Positions 10,745 through 21,999 of a DNA stretch of 64,000 bases are shown here, one piece after another (position 1 is the first letter of the stretch; every line of letters starts with the position of its first letter). Made by a program: the position numbers and the translations under genes. The notes beneath the pieces were generated by a model. The model saw only the letters and a program-made list of their open reading frames with translations, ran no database searches and was not told where the DNA came from. The stretch comes from Siphonodentalium dalli. Its lineage: Eukaryota > Mollusca > Scaphopoda > Gadilida > Siphonodentaliidae. The stretch spans positions 247,131,474-247,195,473 of the forward strand of contig CP136065.1 of the NCBI GenBank assembly GCA_032622095.1, in the 5' to 3' direction.

Positions 10745-11400
10745 ATGCTTGATACGCTCGTGAAACTGTTCTCGTAGATCGGGGTAACAATTTGACCCCA
10801 TCCAAAAAACTCCCCGGACAAAAGTACCCGACAAAAGTACCCATCGAAATCTGTCCAGTTTTACCAGATTTGACCTTGAATTGACCATTTTGAAGGTCAA
10901 GGTCAGGTCGGGGTCACGATTCGACCCGTCCAAAACACTCCTCGGACAAAAGTAACCCTAGGTATCAAATTTCGTCGAAATCCCGTCAAAATTAACGATT
11001 TGACCTTGAATTGACAGTTTGGAAGGTCAAGGTCAGGTCGGGGTAATGATTTGACCCATCCAAAACACTTCCCGGACAAAAGTACCCCTAGGTATCAAAT
11101 TTCATCGAAATCCGTCTGTTTTACCCGATTTGACCTTGAATTGACCTGTTTGAAGGTCAAGGTCAGGTCGGGGTAATGTTTTGACCTGGACAAAAGTACC
11201 TCCAAATTTCGTCGAAATCCATCCGTTTTACCCGATTTGACCTTGATTTGAACTTTTTGAAGGTCAAGGTCAGGTCGGGGTCACGATTTGACCAATCCAA
11301 AACACTCCCCAGACAAAATCACCCGTAGGTATCAAATTTCGTCAAAATCCGTCTGGCAGTTTTCCCGGCCATAGCTAATACACAGACAAACAGACAGACA
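10745..11400 (+). repeat. ~125-bp tandem repeat rich in AGGTCA half-sites
   Basis: About five degenerate units, each with 'gaaggtcaaggtcaggtcgg', 'tccaaaacactccccggac', 'aggtatcaaatttcgtcg' and 'gatttgaccttgaattgacc'. TCAAGGTCA and its complement TGACCTTGA occur in each unit. The end, 'acacagacaaacagacagac', is typical of interspersed animal repeats that terminate in short cag/cagac runs. Confidence 0.85.
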
Positions 11401-11573
11401 AAAGTCCCAAAATATATATTAGAATTATAGATATACATTAGCATAAAATGTCAATCTTTGTCACTTTCATACAACTATTCTTCTTGCCCATAATTTCATC
11501 GTCCTTCATTAATTCAGGTCATCTTAAATAATTCTATAACATATTAAAACAATTAATTTCAATTTGTAGTTAA

Positions 11574-11826
11574 CCCTTCCATGACTGGAGCTTCCTGAAA
11601 TTTTATGAACCCTTGTGCCAATGCATTCTCTTATATATGTGAGTCTCCCATAGGGAGCCTTGCATATATAAGAGAATACATTGGCCTAACAAAATTTACC
11701 ATGACCTTGTAAGCCAGTGCATTCTCTTATATAAGAGAGGCTCCGTATGGAATACTCACATATATAATAGAATGCACTGGCACTGGATATGTAATGCTGC
11801 ACCAGAGCAGCTCCTGTCATGAAAGA
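11574..11826 (-). mobile_element. MITE family D, complete, reverse
   Basis: TTAA at 11570-11573 and 11827-11830. The left end is CCCTTCCATGACTGGAGC and the right end is 'gcagctcctgtcatgaaaga'. Two cassettes lie at about 11617-11684 and 11713-11780, separated by 'cctaacaaaatttaccatg'. Confidence 0.85.
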
Positions 11827-11855
11827 TTAATGAAAACATTTTTAATAATGTTTAA

Positions 11856-12305
11856 CCCTTTACCCAACAAACCGGCCAAATAAAGCTTCAAGAGCCTAAA
11901 ATATCTTCGGTCTGTCTCAATAGAACCATACAAATATGGATATCATTGGAACTGGCTCCTTGACCACATTGTGATAGTTACAGTTATGCCCTGTGCCAAT
12001 GCATTATCTTATATATGCGAGTCGACCATAGGTCGCCTCGCATATATAAGAGAATGCATTGGCCTAAAAAAAAAAACTTTTTTTTAACACTTTTTACCAT
12101 TTTTTCTTACATTCTTTAACAATTTTAGAATTTTTTCTTACATTTTTTAACAATTTTTATAATATTTTTCTACATTCTTTGACAATTTTAGAATTTTTAA
12201 TATGTGTTAAGCCAATGCATTCTCTTATATATGCGAGGCGACCTATGGTCGACTCGCATATATAAGAGAATGCATTGGCACAGGGCCGTTCTGTTGGGTA
12301 ATGGG
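11856..12305 (+). mobile_element. MITE family C, complete
   Basis: TTAA 11852-11855 and 12306-12309 flank CCCTTTACCCAACAAACCGG on the left and TGTTGGGTAATGGG on the right. A unique segment ('aaatatcttcggtctgtctc') precedes two palindromic cassettes separated by an A/T-rich spacer that is itself internally repeated. TTAA target and CCC ends suggest piggyBac-like mobility. Confidence 0.9.
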
Positions 12306-12309
12306 TTAA

Positions 12310-12909
12310 ATCTATTATTAGTGGTTGTATTGTATTACTATTTTGTTCAGGTCATAGATTCGTAGGAAACATTTGGCTAGAAACTAGAGTTAATTCATGT
12401 TCCGTCTTTTATTAGTGTTAAAACTTAATGATGGTGTTATTGTTTAAGAGTTATATTGTATTGTTATACATATCTTATAAATGTTAAAACATAGTGATGG
12501 CCTTACTGTTTTTGGAGGTTGTTATTCATATCTTTTGATATAATATGAATGACTGCTCGCTGTTAGATATTTGCTCATGAGAAAATTCTCAAGCGGTGTT
12601 CTGAGAGGCATGTTACATCTGATACTTGACTACATTTTACTATTAATACATGTGTGATGCACTATATCACCAAACATGAGCCTTTTCATTTAGTTCTTCC
12701 TTTCATGTCCTTTTTTGGACATCGTTGACTGAGGACAATTAAGGATAGTGTATCTCTTCTGGGCCACAATATTTCTGTGATTATTATGTATATGGCTTTA
12801 ATTCTGTGATTATTATGGATATGGCTTTAATTCAGCCCCCTTTGCTTATACCAAATCCACTTATTCCGACAATTTCTAACAAATAGTTGTTAACTATTCT
12901 GTATGTCTA
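12310..12909. other. No recognised gene; weak local duplications only
   Basis: AT-rich sequence with imperfect repeats such as 'ctgtgattattatgtatatg' twice near 12776-12815. No coding signal. Confidence 0.5.
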
Positions 12910-12910
12910 T

Positions 12911-15346
12911 TCAATGTGATCCAACATGAAAAGCTAGCAATGAATGTGATCCAACATGAAAAGCTAGCAATGAATGTGATCCAACATGAAAAGCTAGCAA
13001 TGAATGTGATCCTACGTGAAAAGCTAGCAATGAATGTGATCCAACGTGAAAAGCTAGCAATGAATGTGATCCAACATGAAAAGCTAGCAATGAATGTGAT
13101 CCAACGTGAAAAGCTAGCAATGAATGTGATCCAACGTGAAAAGCTAGCAATGAATGTGATCCAACGTGAAAAGCTAGCAATGAATGTGATCCAACATGAA
13201 AAGCTAGCAATGAATGTGATCCAACGTGAAAAGCTAGCAATGAATGTGATCCAACATGAAAAGCTAGCAATGAATGTGATCCAACGTGAAAACCTAGCAA
13301 TGAATGTGATACGTGAAAAGCTAGCAATGAATGTGATCCAACGTGAAAAGCTAGCAATGAATGTGATCCAACATGAAAAGCTAGCAATGAATGTGATCCA
13401 ACGTGAAAAGCTAGCAATGAATGTGATCCAACGTGAAAAGCTAGCAATGAATGTGATCCAACATGAAAAGCTAGCAATGAATGTGATCCAACGTGAAAAG
13501 CTAGCAATGAATGTGATCCAACATGAAAAGCTAGCAATGAATGTGATCCAACGTGAAAAGCTAGCAATGAATGTGATCCAACATGAAAAGCTAGCAATGA
13601 ATGTGATCCAACGTGAAAAGCTAGCAATGAATGTGATCCAACATGAAAAGCTAGCAATGAATGTGATCCAACGTGAAAAGCTAGCAATGAATGTGATCCA
13701 ACATGAAAAGCTAGCAATGAATGTGATCCTACGTGAAAAGCTAGCAATGAATGTGATCCTACGTGAAAAGCTAGCAATGAATGTGATCCAACATGAAAAG
13801 CTAGCAATGAATGTGATCCAACATGAAAAGCTAGCAATGAATGTGATCCAACGTGAAAAGCTAGCAATGAATGTGATCCAACATGAAAAGCTAGCAATGA
13901 ATGTGATCCTACGTGAAAAGCTAGCAATGAATGTGATCCTACGTGAAAAGCTAGCAATGAATGTGATCCAACATGAAAAGCTAGCAATGAATGTGATCCT
14001 ACGTGAAAAGCTAGCAATGAATGTGATCCAACATGAAAAGCTAGCAATGAATGTGATCCTACGTGAAAAGCTAGCAATGAATGTGATCCTACGTGAAAAG
14101 CTAGCAATGAATGTGATCCAACATGAAAAGCTAGCAATGAATGTGATCCTACATGAAAAGCTAGCAATGAATGTGATCCTACGTGAAAAGCTAGCAATGA
14201 ATGTGATCCAACATGAAAAGCTAGCAATGAATGTGATCCTACGTGAAAAGCTAGCAATGAATGTGATCCTACGTGAAAAGCTAGCAATGAATGTGATCCA
14301 ACATGAAAAGCTAGCAATGAATGTGATCCTACGTGAAAAGCTAGCAATGAATGTGATCCTACGTGAAAAGCTAGCAATGAATGTGATCCAACATGAAAAG
14401 CTAGCAATGAATGTGATCCAACATGAAAAGCTAGCAATGAATGTGATCCAACGTGAAAAGCTAGCAATGAATGTGATCCAACATGAAAAGCTAGCAATGA
14501 ATGTGATCCTACGTGAAAAGCTAGCAATGAATGTGATCCTACGTGAAAAGCTAGCAATGAATGTGATCCAACATGAAAAGCTAGCAATGAATGTGATCCT
14601 ACGTGAAAAGCTAGCAATGAATGTGATCCAACATGAAAAGCTAGCAATGAATGTGATCCTACGTGAAAAGCTAGCAATGAATGTGATCCTACGTGAAAAG
14701 CTAGCAATGAATGTGATCCAACATGAAAAGCTAGCAATGAATGTGATCCTACGTGAAAAGCTAGCAATGAATGTGATCCTACGTGAAAAGCTAGCAATGA
14801 ATGTGATCCAACATGAAAAGCTAGCAATGAATGTGATCCTACGTGAAAAGCTAGCAATGAATGTGATCCAACGTGAAAAGCTAGCAATGAATGTGATCCA
14901 ACATGAAAAGCTAGCAATGAATGTGATCCTACGTGAAAAGCTAGCAATGAATGTGATCCAACGTGAAAAGCTAGCAATGAATGTGATCTAACATGAAAAG
15001 CTAGCAATGAATGTGATCTAACATGAAAAGCTAGCAATGAATGTGATCTAACATGAAAAGCTAGCAATGAATGTGATCTAACATGAAAAGCTAGCAATGA
15101 ATGTGATCCAACATGAAAAGCTAGCAATGAATGTGATCCTACGTGAAAAGCTAGCAATGAATGTGATCCAACATGAAAAGCTAGCAATGAATGTGATCCT
15201 ACGTGAAAAGCTAGCAATGAATGTGATCCTACGTGAAAAGCTAGCAATGAATGTGATCCAACATGAAAAGCTAGCAATGAATGTGATCCAACATGAAAAG
15301 CTAGCAATGAATGTGATCCTACGTGAAAAGCTAGCAATGAATGTGA
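12911..15346 (+). repeat. 30-bp satellite array, ~81 units
   Basis: Unit 'tgatccaacatgaaaag' plus 'ctagcaatgaatg', almost without indels. Because 30 is a multiple of three, long frames stay open on both strands, but no splice, start or composition evidence supports coding. Sites vary at ccaaca / ccaacg / cctacg / ctaaca, and these variants form higher-order patterns (see findings). Confidence 0.95.
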
Positions 15347-15389
15347 ATATGTTTACACCAATTATTGGATATATTATTTGTCTATAAAG

Positions 15390-15532
15390 GCATAATAAAT
15401 AGACAGAACACACGCGCATCTTAATCGAGAATCTTTTATCGAATGAGTTGCGGATGGCGCAAGGATATATTTCGCGAGTTCGATAAAAGATTCAAGATTA
15501 TGATGCAAGTTGTGTTCTGTATTTATTCTACA
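15390..15532. repeat. Imperfect inverted repeat, ~140 bp
   Basis: Left arm 'aataaatagacagaacacac' with 'gagaatcttttatcgaa'. Right arm 'ttcgataaaagattcaagat' with 'gtgttctgtatttatt'. It looks like a small palindromic element next to the 30-bp array. Confidence 0.65.
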
Positions 15533-16125
15533 CCATTGTGTCATATAAATTAAATCCATTACTGTCACCTTATTGATACTATCACTACCTTTATTATGAT
15601 TTAACTCTGATGAATAACCAGTAATTTTCGGGGCATCACCCGAATAGGATCTTAGCGACAACGTCAACAAGAATAGTTCCGGCTTGTATTCCACTAGAGG
15701 TATACACTAATATGTATTTAATGGCTCGTATTCCGTTGAATACATGTGCCTCACGTCGATGGGTGTGGAATAAAGTGGTTTATTCCTGATGTAGCCGAGC
15801 AAAATATCGGACTTGAAATGACATTTTGCCTTGCCAATGAGGGTGCTAATAAGATACATTTCTCCCTCCTGCTACTCTCCGAACGTTTCCGTGAGATACC
15901 TGGAGTTTCTGTTCTAAAAATAGGCCATAAAACTGTCCCAAAAGGTTGTATGTATTATACCCGAAAAAATTGAAAAAAATCAATTGATAGACGTCTTTCC
16001 AGACAGGTGTCTTTGATTCAAATTTATTATTTTATAACCCCGCCGTTACCCCGGAAACATTATAAAACTTGATAGGAGGAGATAGACCATCTTTTAGGCT
16101 TTCATGCTGCTGAACTTTTATTTGA
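15533..16125. other. No recognised feature
   Basis: Moderately AT-rich. Open frames of 75-106 codons exist on both strands but lack splice or family support. One shows local repetition (gtattccactag, gtattccgttg). Confidence 0.45.
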
Positions 16126-16129
16126 TTAA

Positions 16130-16511
16130 CCCTTTACCCAACAGAAGAGCCATGTGCCAATGCATTCTCTTATATATGCGAGTCGACCATAGGTCGCCTC
16201 GCATATATAAGAGAATGCATTGGCTTAACACATTAAAAATTATAAAATTGTTAAAGAATGTAAGAAAAAATGGTAAAAAGTGTTAAAAAAAGATTTTTTT
16301 TAGGCCAATGCATTCTCTTATATATGCGAGGCGACCTATGGTCGACTCGCATATATAAGAGAATGCATTGGCACAGGGAATAACTGTAACTATCACAATG
16401 TGGTCAAGGAGCCGGTTCCAATGATATCCATATTTGTATGGTTCTATTGAGACAGACCGAAGATATTTTAGGCTGTTGAAGCTTGTTTTGGCCGGTTTGT
16501 TGGGTAAAGGA
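16130..16511 (-). mobile_element. MITE family C, complete, reverse
   Basis: TTAA at 16126-16129 and 16512-16515. Two cassettes flank an A/T spacer, then the 'gacagaccgaagatatttta' segment and TTGTTGGGTAAAGG. The 25 bases after it (aataaagaaccaggaccgcc) also border the family C copy at 23325, in reverse orientation. Confidence 0.88.
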
Positions 16512-16515
16512 TTAA

Positions 16516-16836
16516 TAAAGAACCAGGACCGCCACAGAAACAAACATAGATTCAATATTTAGCAATTTTTACATTTTCATATTGTTTTCCCATGAAGGAA
16601 TTTTCTTGGGGGAAAATCACCTACAGCATAATGTTCTTTATAAATTTTGCTAAAATACTCGCCAGAGCTTGATGATGTTATGGGATCATACCAGTCCTTG
16701 TGTATGTGATTAATTGCCTTTTAATTATGTATGCAAAAATATCTAGAATTTTGAAGGTTTTGTTTGCTATTTATAATTATTATGAAAGAAGAATTAGTCT
16801 AGTTTTTGTCACATGATATCATTCTCAATACTATTA
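16516..16836. other. No recognised feature
   Basis: AT-rich sequence. Similar wording recurs at 17160-17290 ('atgaactaagaattagacta' against 'gaaagaagaattagtctagt'), so the family D copy at 16841 may lie within an older duplicated segment. Confidence 0.45.
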
Positions 16837-16840
16837 TTAA

Positions 16841-17148
16841 CCCTTCCATGACTGCAGCTTCCTGAAATTTTGCGAAAACCCTGTCCCAGAGGGAGCCTTG
16901 CATATATAAGAGAATACATTGGCCTAACAATATTTACCTTTACCTTGTAAGCCAGGACATTCTTTATATATGCGAGGCTCCCTATGAAAACCCTGTGCCA
17001 ATGAATTATATTATATATGTGAGTCTCCCATTTACCTTGTAAGCCAGGGCGTTCTCTAATATATGTGAGGCTCCCTATGGGAGACTCGCATATATAAGAG
17101 AATACACTGGCACATGATCTTTAATGCTGCACCAGCGCAGCTCCCGTC
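16841..17148 (-). mobile_element. MITE family D, rearranged, reverse
   Basis: TTAA 16837-16840, then CCCTTCCATGACTGCAGC. The interior holds several truncated cassette pieces with parts repeated (two 'accttgtaagccagg'). The right end is 'cagctcccgtcatgaaatta' without a clean TTAA. Confidence 0.75.
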
Positions 17149-17390
17149 ATGAAATTACGTATTGTATTTATGTATGCGAAAATAGGTAGAATTTTGATGT
17201 GGTTATGTTTCGCTATTATAATCATTATGAACTAAGAATTAGACTAGTTTTGTTTAACATAAAATAGTTCTCAATGCTGTTATTAAAGATAAATACCTTT
17301 CTACTCTGGCGACTGTGCAACTGAAAATAGGTTGATGGAGGGGGTCTTTTTATTATTTCAAGAATTTGGTAATTCTAACTTTTTCATGGC

Positions 17391-17653
17391 GGGGGCTGTG
17401 CTTGTGCAGCATTAAAGATCCTGTGCCAGTGCATTCTCTTATATATGCGAGTCTCCCATAGGGAGCCTCACATATATAAGAGACTGCACTGGCTTACAAG
17501 GTCATGGTAATATTGTGAGGACAATGCATTATCTTATATATGCGAGGCTCCCTATGGGAGACAAAATATGTCATTTTGCCTTGCCATGGAGGGTGCATTG
17601 GCACAGGGTTTTCGCAAAATTTCAGGAAGCTCCAGACCTCCAGTCATGAAAGG
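17391..17653 (+). mobile_element. MITE family D
   Basis: Left end 'tcatggcgggggctgtgc', 'gcagcattaaagatcctg', a full cassette at 17426-17493, part of a second, then 'tttcaggaagctccag' and aggTTTAA. The second cassette's right arm is replaced by 'tcattttgccttgccatgg', wording also seen at 15826-15845. Confidence 0.75.
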
Positions 17654-17794
17654 TTTAAGGATGTATTAATAATTTTACAGAATACAATGCTACAATTACC
17701 GAAGCAATCTGGAACCTCTCTCCTAAATCTGTTAATCATTAAATCATAAACATATACATGCTTACTGTCTAATCATGAATAAATGAGACAACAT

Positions 17795-17826
<32 letters not shown>

Positions 17827-18044
17827 AAAAATTCTTTAAATTTACAAATAAAATTCTTAATGAGGTTCGCTCCAAACTTTGAGGGACCTAAAAATGATAT
17901 TATGCACATGCATTATAGACAATTTATTACATTCCTATGTGATTTGCCTTGATTTCTCGAGTGATTATGAATGATAATATATCACTAGTAAATTATTTCA
18001 CTTTAACCTGCGCGTTATCTATTCATACGTGCTATAGAAATGTA
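17654..18044. other. Non-coding, with a ~30-base T run
   Basis: The T tract at about 17794-17825 is the only distinct feature. Otherwise plain AT-rich sequence. Confidence 0.5.
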
Positions 18045-18110
18045 TTCAACTGGTGACATGAAATAATTCATGAGAGGCCTCTCATGAATTATTTCACGTC
18101 ACCAGTTCAA
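18045..18110. repeat. Near-perfect 66-bp palindrome
   Basis: Arms 'actggtgacatgaaataatt' and its complement meet at catgagaggcctctcatg. Only two mismatched positions were seen. No family copies elsewhere in the window. Confidence 0.85.
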
Positions 18111-18698
18111 TGAAGTGATATTCTCTACATACTTGCCTCAAATCAAGGGGACTATTACCTCGGGGTTTAGCCCCATGTTAGAAGCTAATGTAGAAACAGA
18201 CGGCTCATTTGTTTATGCAGCTTTTCTTTATCATTTACATTTATATCTACATCTAGATAAGAGAACCATTAATTGTTGTGGTAAATAGTTATTTCACTTA
18301 TAGATGTGATTCATGACTATTTTACCCATGGTTCAATTCTTGAATATTATTTTAGCCATAATTCAAATAAGGTGGTCCTGAGGTGGCTAATTTTTCATCC
18401 TCACAGAAATCACAATTCCTCATAGATGGAATTTAAAATAATTAATTCAACTGAACTGCAATGCGTTGTAAACTTGTTATTGTTTTAGGCGCAAAATGTA
18501 GTGTTCAGATTTAAAGGGAGATAACTCATACTTCAGAATAGGTTACATACTGTTAAGATTTAAAGGGACATAACTCATACCTCAGAATTAGGTGACATGT
18601 TTTGGAACAGAAAAATATTTCCAAAAATAAATAAATCAATTTAGTGAAACCCTAATGAAAATCACATAAACAGAAAAAGCTAACATTCAGGCCTCAAA
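18111..18698. other. No gene; contains a short direct repeat
   Basis: 'agatttaaagggagataact' recurs as 'agatttaaagggacataact' at 18508 and 18559, each followed by similar text. It is probably a fragment of an interspersed repeat. Confidence 0.5.
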
Positions 18699-18699
18699 A

Positions 18700-19070
18700 T
18701 ATAATGACGGACATTTGGTGAATTTAGTGACGCCACCCCCACATCGGGCTTGCATCACCAAATTCATCATCTGAGCACCTCATTCTGAGTGGCCTTATCT
18801 GCTATGGGAGACTTTGATTTAAATTCCCAGATGGTGATGTGCACCCATTGGGCACCTCGATTATGCATTGTGTCATCTGCCAATTTGGGGATATAGAGAA
18901 ACTAAACTAAAAAATAAAGTTTCTAATAAAGTTTCTAATGATACTAAAAAACTTGTTATATTGATAATAAGCAGAATGAGGTCCCTAGATGGTGAATTTG
19001 GTGATGTTAGCCTACTGTGTGGGTAGTGTCACTAAATTTACCCTCTGGGGACCTCATTCTGCAAATGTGC
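18700..19070 (-). mobile_element. MITE family A, diverged
   Basis: Recognisable hairpins at 18715-18788 and 18970-19068 and the interior 'tcatctgccaatttggggat'. The left TIR is mutated beyond recognition and the right end is lost after 'cattctgcaaatg'. Confidence 0.7.
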
Positions 19071-19084
19071 AGCACCATTAATCT

Positions 19085-19390
19085 AATACACTCACTTTGC
19101 CCAAAAATGCTTCAAGGGGTTTCCACACCTGAGCTATGTCGGGAGGTGGAAAGTTTAGATGGGCCTACACAGAAAACTACTTTAATTATTAAGCTAGTAC
19201 TCCACATGAAGCAATCTATACAATATGAAGACCACATCAGGGATATTATATAACCTTAAACTATGTCAAAAATATGACTTTAATCATAGTTTTAGAAGGG
19301 AAATTTTGGGAACAAGCGTTCTCAGCAAATTACAAGTTGAGTGGAAATGAATATAAACTGCTGTAAAAAGTATATGATCTGAACTAGTAA
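19085..19390 (+). repeat. Interspersed repeat F, copy 1
   Basis: Shares 'gaagaccacatcagggatat', 'agggaaattttgggaacaag' and 'tatgatctgaactagt' with 31247-31525, and the middle part in reverse with 38954-39060. Ends are not defined. The other two copies border the 46-bp satellite. Confidence 0.7.
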
Positions 19391-19394
19391 AAGG

Positions 19395-19464
19395 GTGGAT
19401 ATATAAAAGAATGCATTGGCACAGGGTTTTCGCTAAATTTCAAGAAGCTCCAGTCAAGAAAGGG
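19395..19464 (+). mobile_element. MITE family D, right end fragment
   Basis: 'taaaagaatgcattggcaca', 'tttcaagaagctccagtc' and GAAAGGGTTAA remain. The left part is absent. Confidence 0.75.
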
Positions 19465-20176
19465 TTAAGTTTCTAAAAAAAAATTGCAATGATGATCAAT
19501 GTTTAAATTAGCCATCTCTACTCTACCTCTGTTAATTTGCTCATAATTCAATACCTTACTTTATTTTACATATCATTCCATTTATAACGTTATAATATGT
19601 TAGCCGTAATTTTATTTCTTGCTATAATTTTACTTATAATTCATTCTGTTATATTATAAATCAACAGTATAGTTAGGATATTAACTAACTTTTGACACAA
19701 GTTTATATTATTTATATTAGATTTATTATATAGGCATACACCATTGAAATTTAATAAGATCATAGAACAAATATGTTGTCTTGTCTGTTTTATTTTTGTC
19801 CCCTGTTACCTAACAATTCTTGTGTTCCAAATGAGTGTTTGTTTGTATTTGGGTCACAGGTTTAATAGATCAATAGTTTGGTCCTCAAATTTCCAAATTG
19901 ACCTTGCAACCAAATATTCGGCCCTTAAATTGTGAACTTTGGAATTTTAGGTTGCCATTGAGGAGGGTGGTGTGTAGGACCTTGCGAACCCTTTGAGGTT
20001 CAATTCACTTCAAAACTGGCGCATTGATTTGATCTTATTCGAAACATTCGACTGAGATTTGGGTTGTATCAAACCTTTGACATGGTCCTGCAAAATCACC
20101 AGAACAAACATCACCGAGTGATCGTAAATCACTACATGCAGATGTACAATGTGCACACATTATAAATCAGTGAGTT
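19465..20176. other. No recognised feature
   Basis: AT-rich. A 63-codon hydrophobic frame at 19744 has no supporting evidence. Confidence 0.45.
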
Positions 20177-20319
20177 ATATAAGGATTAACTGTCACGTGG
20201 ACTGTTTTTATGGAGATGTTACCGTGAGGTAAGTGGTCGGTTTTACATACAAGTTATGACCACTTACCTCACGGTTACATCTCCATAAAAACAGTCCACA
20301 TGACAGTTAATCCTTATAT
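20177..20319. mobile_element. Palindromic MITE-like element G
   Basis: Arms of ~64 bp (atataaggattaactgtc ... gaggtaagtggtc) mirrored around a short unpaired centre (ggttttacatacaagtta). Each arm contains TTAA near its outer end. Arms are nearly identical, so it is recent. Single copy here. Confidence 0.75.
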
Positions 20320-20593
20320 TTATATACATTTAGCGAAAAAGCCACTTTTGTAAATGTATTTAAATCGAAAAGTGTATCGTGACAAAACCAGCCCAAAATA
20401 TTCCACAACACCCTTGGCAAAAGTTAACAGGAACAATTGAAACCCGACGATTTATTAAGTCAATCCTGCGCGAATCCAAATGCGCCCAAAACATTACGCG
20501 TTCGTCTTTCCAAACCCAAATGACGTATCGATGTTGTTATGAGCTTGCAGTTATTAGCTGTTGCGCATTCACCGAGAAATAATTGCAACTAGC

Positions 20594-20622
20594 CACGTGG
20601 GCGCCGACCAATCAGAATGCTG
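20594..20622. promoter_or_regulatory. Possible promoter-like cluster: E-box and CCAAT box
   Basis: 'gccacgtgggcgccgaccaa' followed by tcag gives CCACGTGG next to ACCAATCAG in the only GC-rich stretch nearby (20380-20630 also holds several CpGs and a CRE-like tgacgta). No transcript start or gene can be tied to it. Low confidence. Confidence 0.2.
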
Positions 20623-20664
20623 GATTTAGTGATGACAACACTTAGTATGTAAATATATATATTT

Positions 20665-21052
20665 ATACCCCACATCCCAAAAGATGGGGGGGGGGGGGGG
20701 TATACTACATTACATGCGTCCGTCCATCTGCTCATATATCTCAACCATAGGTGATTGGATCTCATTGAAATTTGGTATGCTGGTTTCTCATCAGGAGGGC
20801 ATTCAAAAGAGGGTTCATTGATGTTGTTCACATTTTCCATTAAAGAGATATCCCTCTTTGTTTATCTGAAAATGTTGGATATCTGTCCGTCCGCTCATAT
20901 ATCTCAACCATGGGGGTATCCCAGCACCTGTGGTGCAACCTCTTGTTTTAATTTGAGTTATTGCTGTCTTTCCGTAGTATTCGATCACTTGTTCCATGTA
21001 AATAATGTTAATTTTACTATATGCCCACTATGTTTCCTAACTATGTACTAAT
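20665..21052. repeat. Interspersed degenerate repeat with a G run
   Basis: 'cgtccgtccatctgctcata' and 'gtccgtccgctcatatatct' begin two related segments about 180 bp apart, each with 'atctcaaccat', preceded by a run of ~14 G at 20686. This is the style of common animal dispersed repeats ending with gtccgtcc. Confidence 0.55.
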
Positions 21053-21384
21053 TGTCAGTGCGGTCAGTAATTGATTTTGCGGTTCAGTTCGATTCAAAAC
21101 TAAGATGCCGATTCGGTTTCAAGATTTGATTTGATGTTAATTCTAAGATTCGCAGGGCCCTAGTGGTGTGTTCATATGATGAGAAGACCCCCCCCCACAC
21201 ACAGTTCCTGTTGCTTTCTATATCCCCCTACCTATATTGTTCCATTACAAAAGAAACTTGTTTATGTGTATAAGCCTGTCGCCCAATCAGGCGATACTTT
21301 TACATGATATTGAATCCATCTGTACTCTGAATCATATGGTCTTTTGCGGTGTTGATAATATCTGCATGTTTTCATTGATAATGC

Positions 21385-21495
21385 TATCCAGAATCTCCAT
21401 AACATTGACTATGGTACCCAGGATCTCCGTAACATTGTTTAGGGTACCCAGGATCTCCATAACATTGAATGGGGTACCCCGGATCTCCAAAACTC
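21385..21495 (+). repeat. ~33-bp degenerate tandem repeat, four copies
   Basis: 'cccaggatctccataacatt' recurs at 21388, 21419, 21452 and (cccc) 21476, each followed by ggtacc. One frame gives an 11-residue repeat, but there is no further coding evidence. Confidence 0.75.
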
Positions 21496-21605
21496 GGCTA
21501 GACATTCGAAAGCATGTCACCCAGAACATTTGTGAAAGAAGGGATGGAAAATATGGATTTCGGTAAGTGGCCACACACTGTTATTAAAGTATAAATTGAA
21601 AAGTC

Positions 21606-21876
21606 TATTATGAGGCCCCCACCCCCAGCCCCCATGGAATACGGAATACCACTTAACACAGAGAGTGGAATAAGGAATACCAGTAAACAGCCATATGGAA
21701 TACATAAAAAAGATATGAAAACTTCATTTTTTGGAAGGTCGGCGTACGAAAACCGGAATTTTTGGAATACCGAATACCTCCTAACAGAGGGGCCGGAATA
21801 CGGCGTACCTCATAACAGGGCATGGAATACTGCGTACGAAAAAGGGGGGGGGGGGGGGGGTGGGGGCCTCTATTAT
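21606..21876. mobile_element. Short element with GGCCCCCACCCCC inverted ends
   Basis: Begins 'gaggcccccaccccc' and ends 'gggggtgggggcctc', with TATTAT on both outer sides (possible target duplication). Inside, ggaatac/gaatacc motifs occur about ten times and 'gtacgaaaa' twice. The G run before the right end is about 18 long. No family assignment. Confidence 0.5.
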
Positions 21877-21899
21877 TCATGAGGAATGTTAAGGATATA

Positions 21900-21995
21900 T
21901 GAGCAGACAATAGCCAGATCAATTGATAAATATAAATTATTATCGGAACATTTCTGAAGTGAACTACTCGTCAATGAGTATTTATATCGAAAGGA
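21900..21995 (+). mobile_element. MITE family I, right-end fragment
   Basis: 'ctactcgtcaatgagtattt' and the region before it match the right part of the copies at 40874-41391 and 47507-47756. Its terminal TTAA (21996-21999) is the insertion site of the following family C element. Confidence 0.6.
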
Positions 21996-21999
21996 TTAA

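Noticed and set aside
12911-15337. 808-codon minus-strand and 691-codon plus-strand open frames of 10-residue repeats
   Set aside because: Both come from a 30-bp satellite whose unit length is a multiple of three and which happens to lack stops. No splice sites, start context or non-repeat coding ends.
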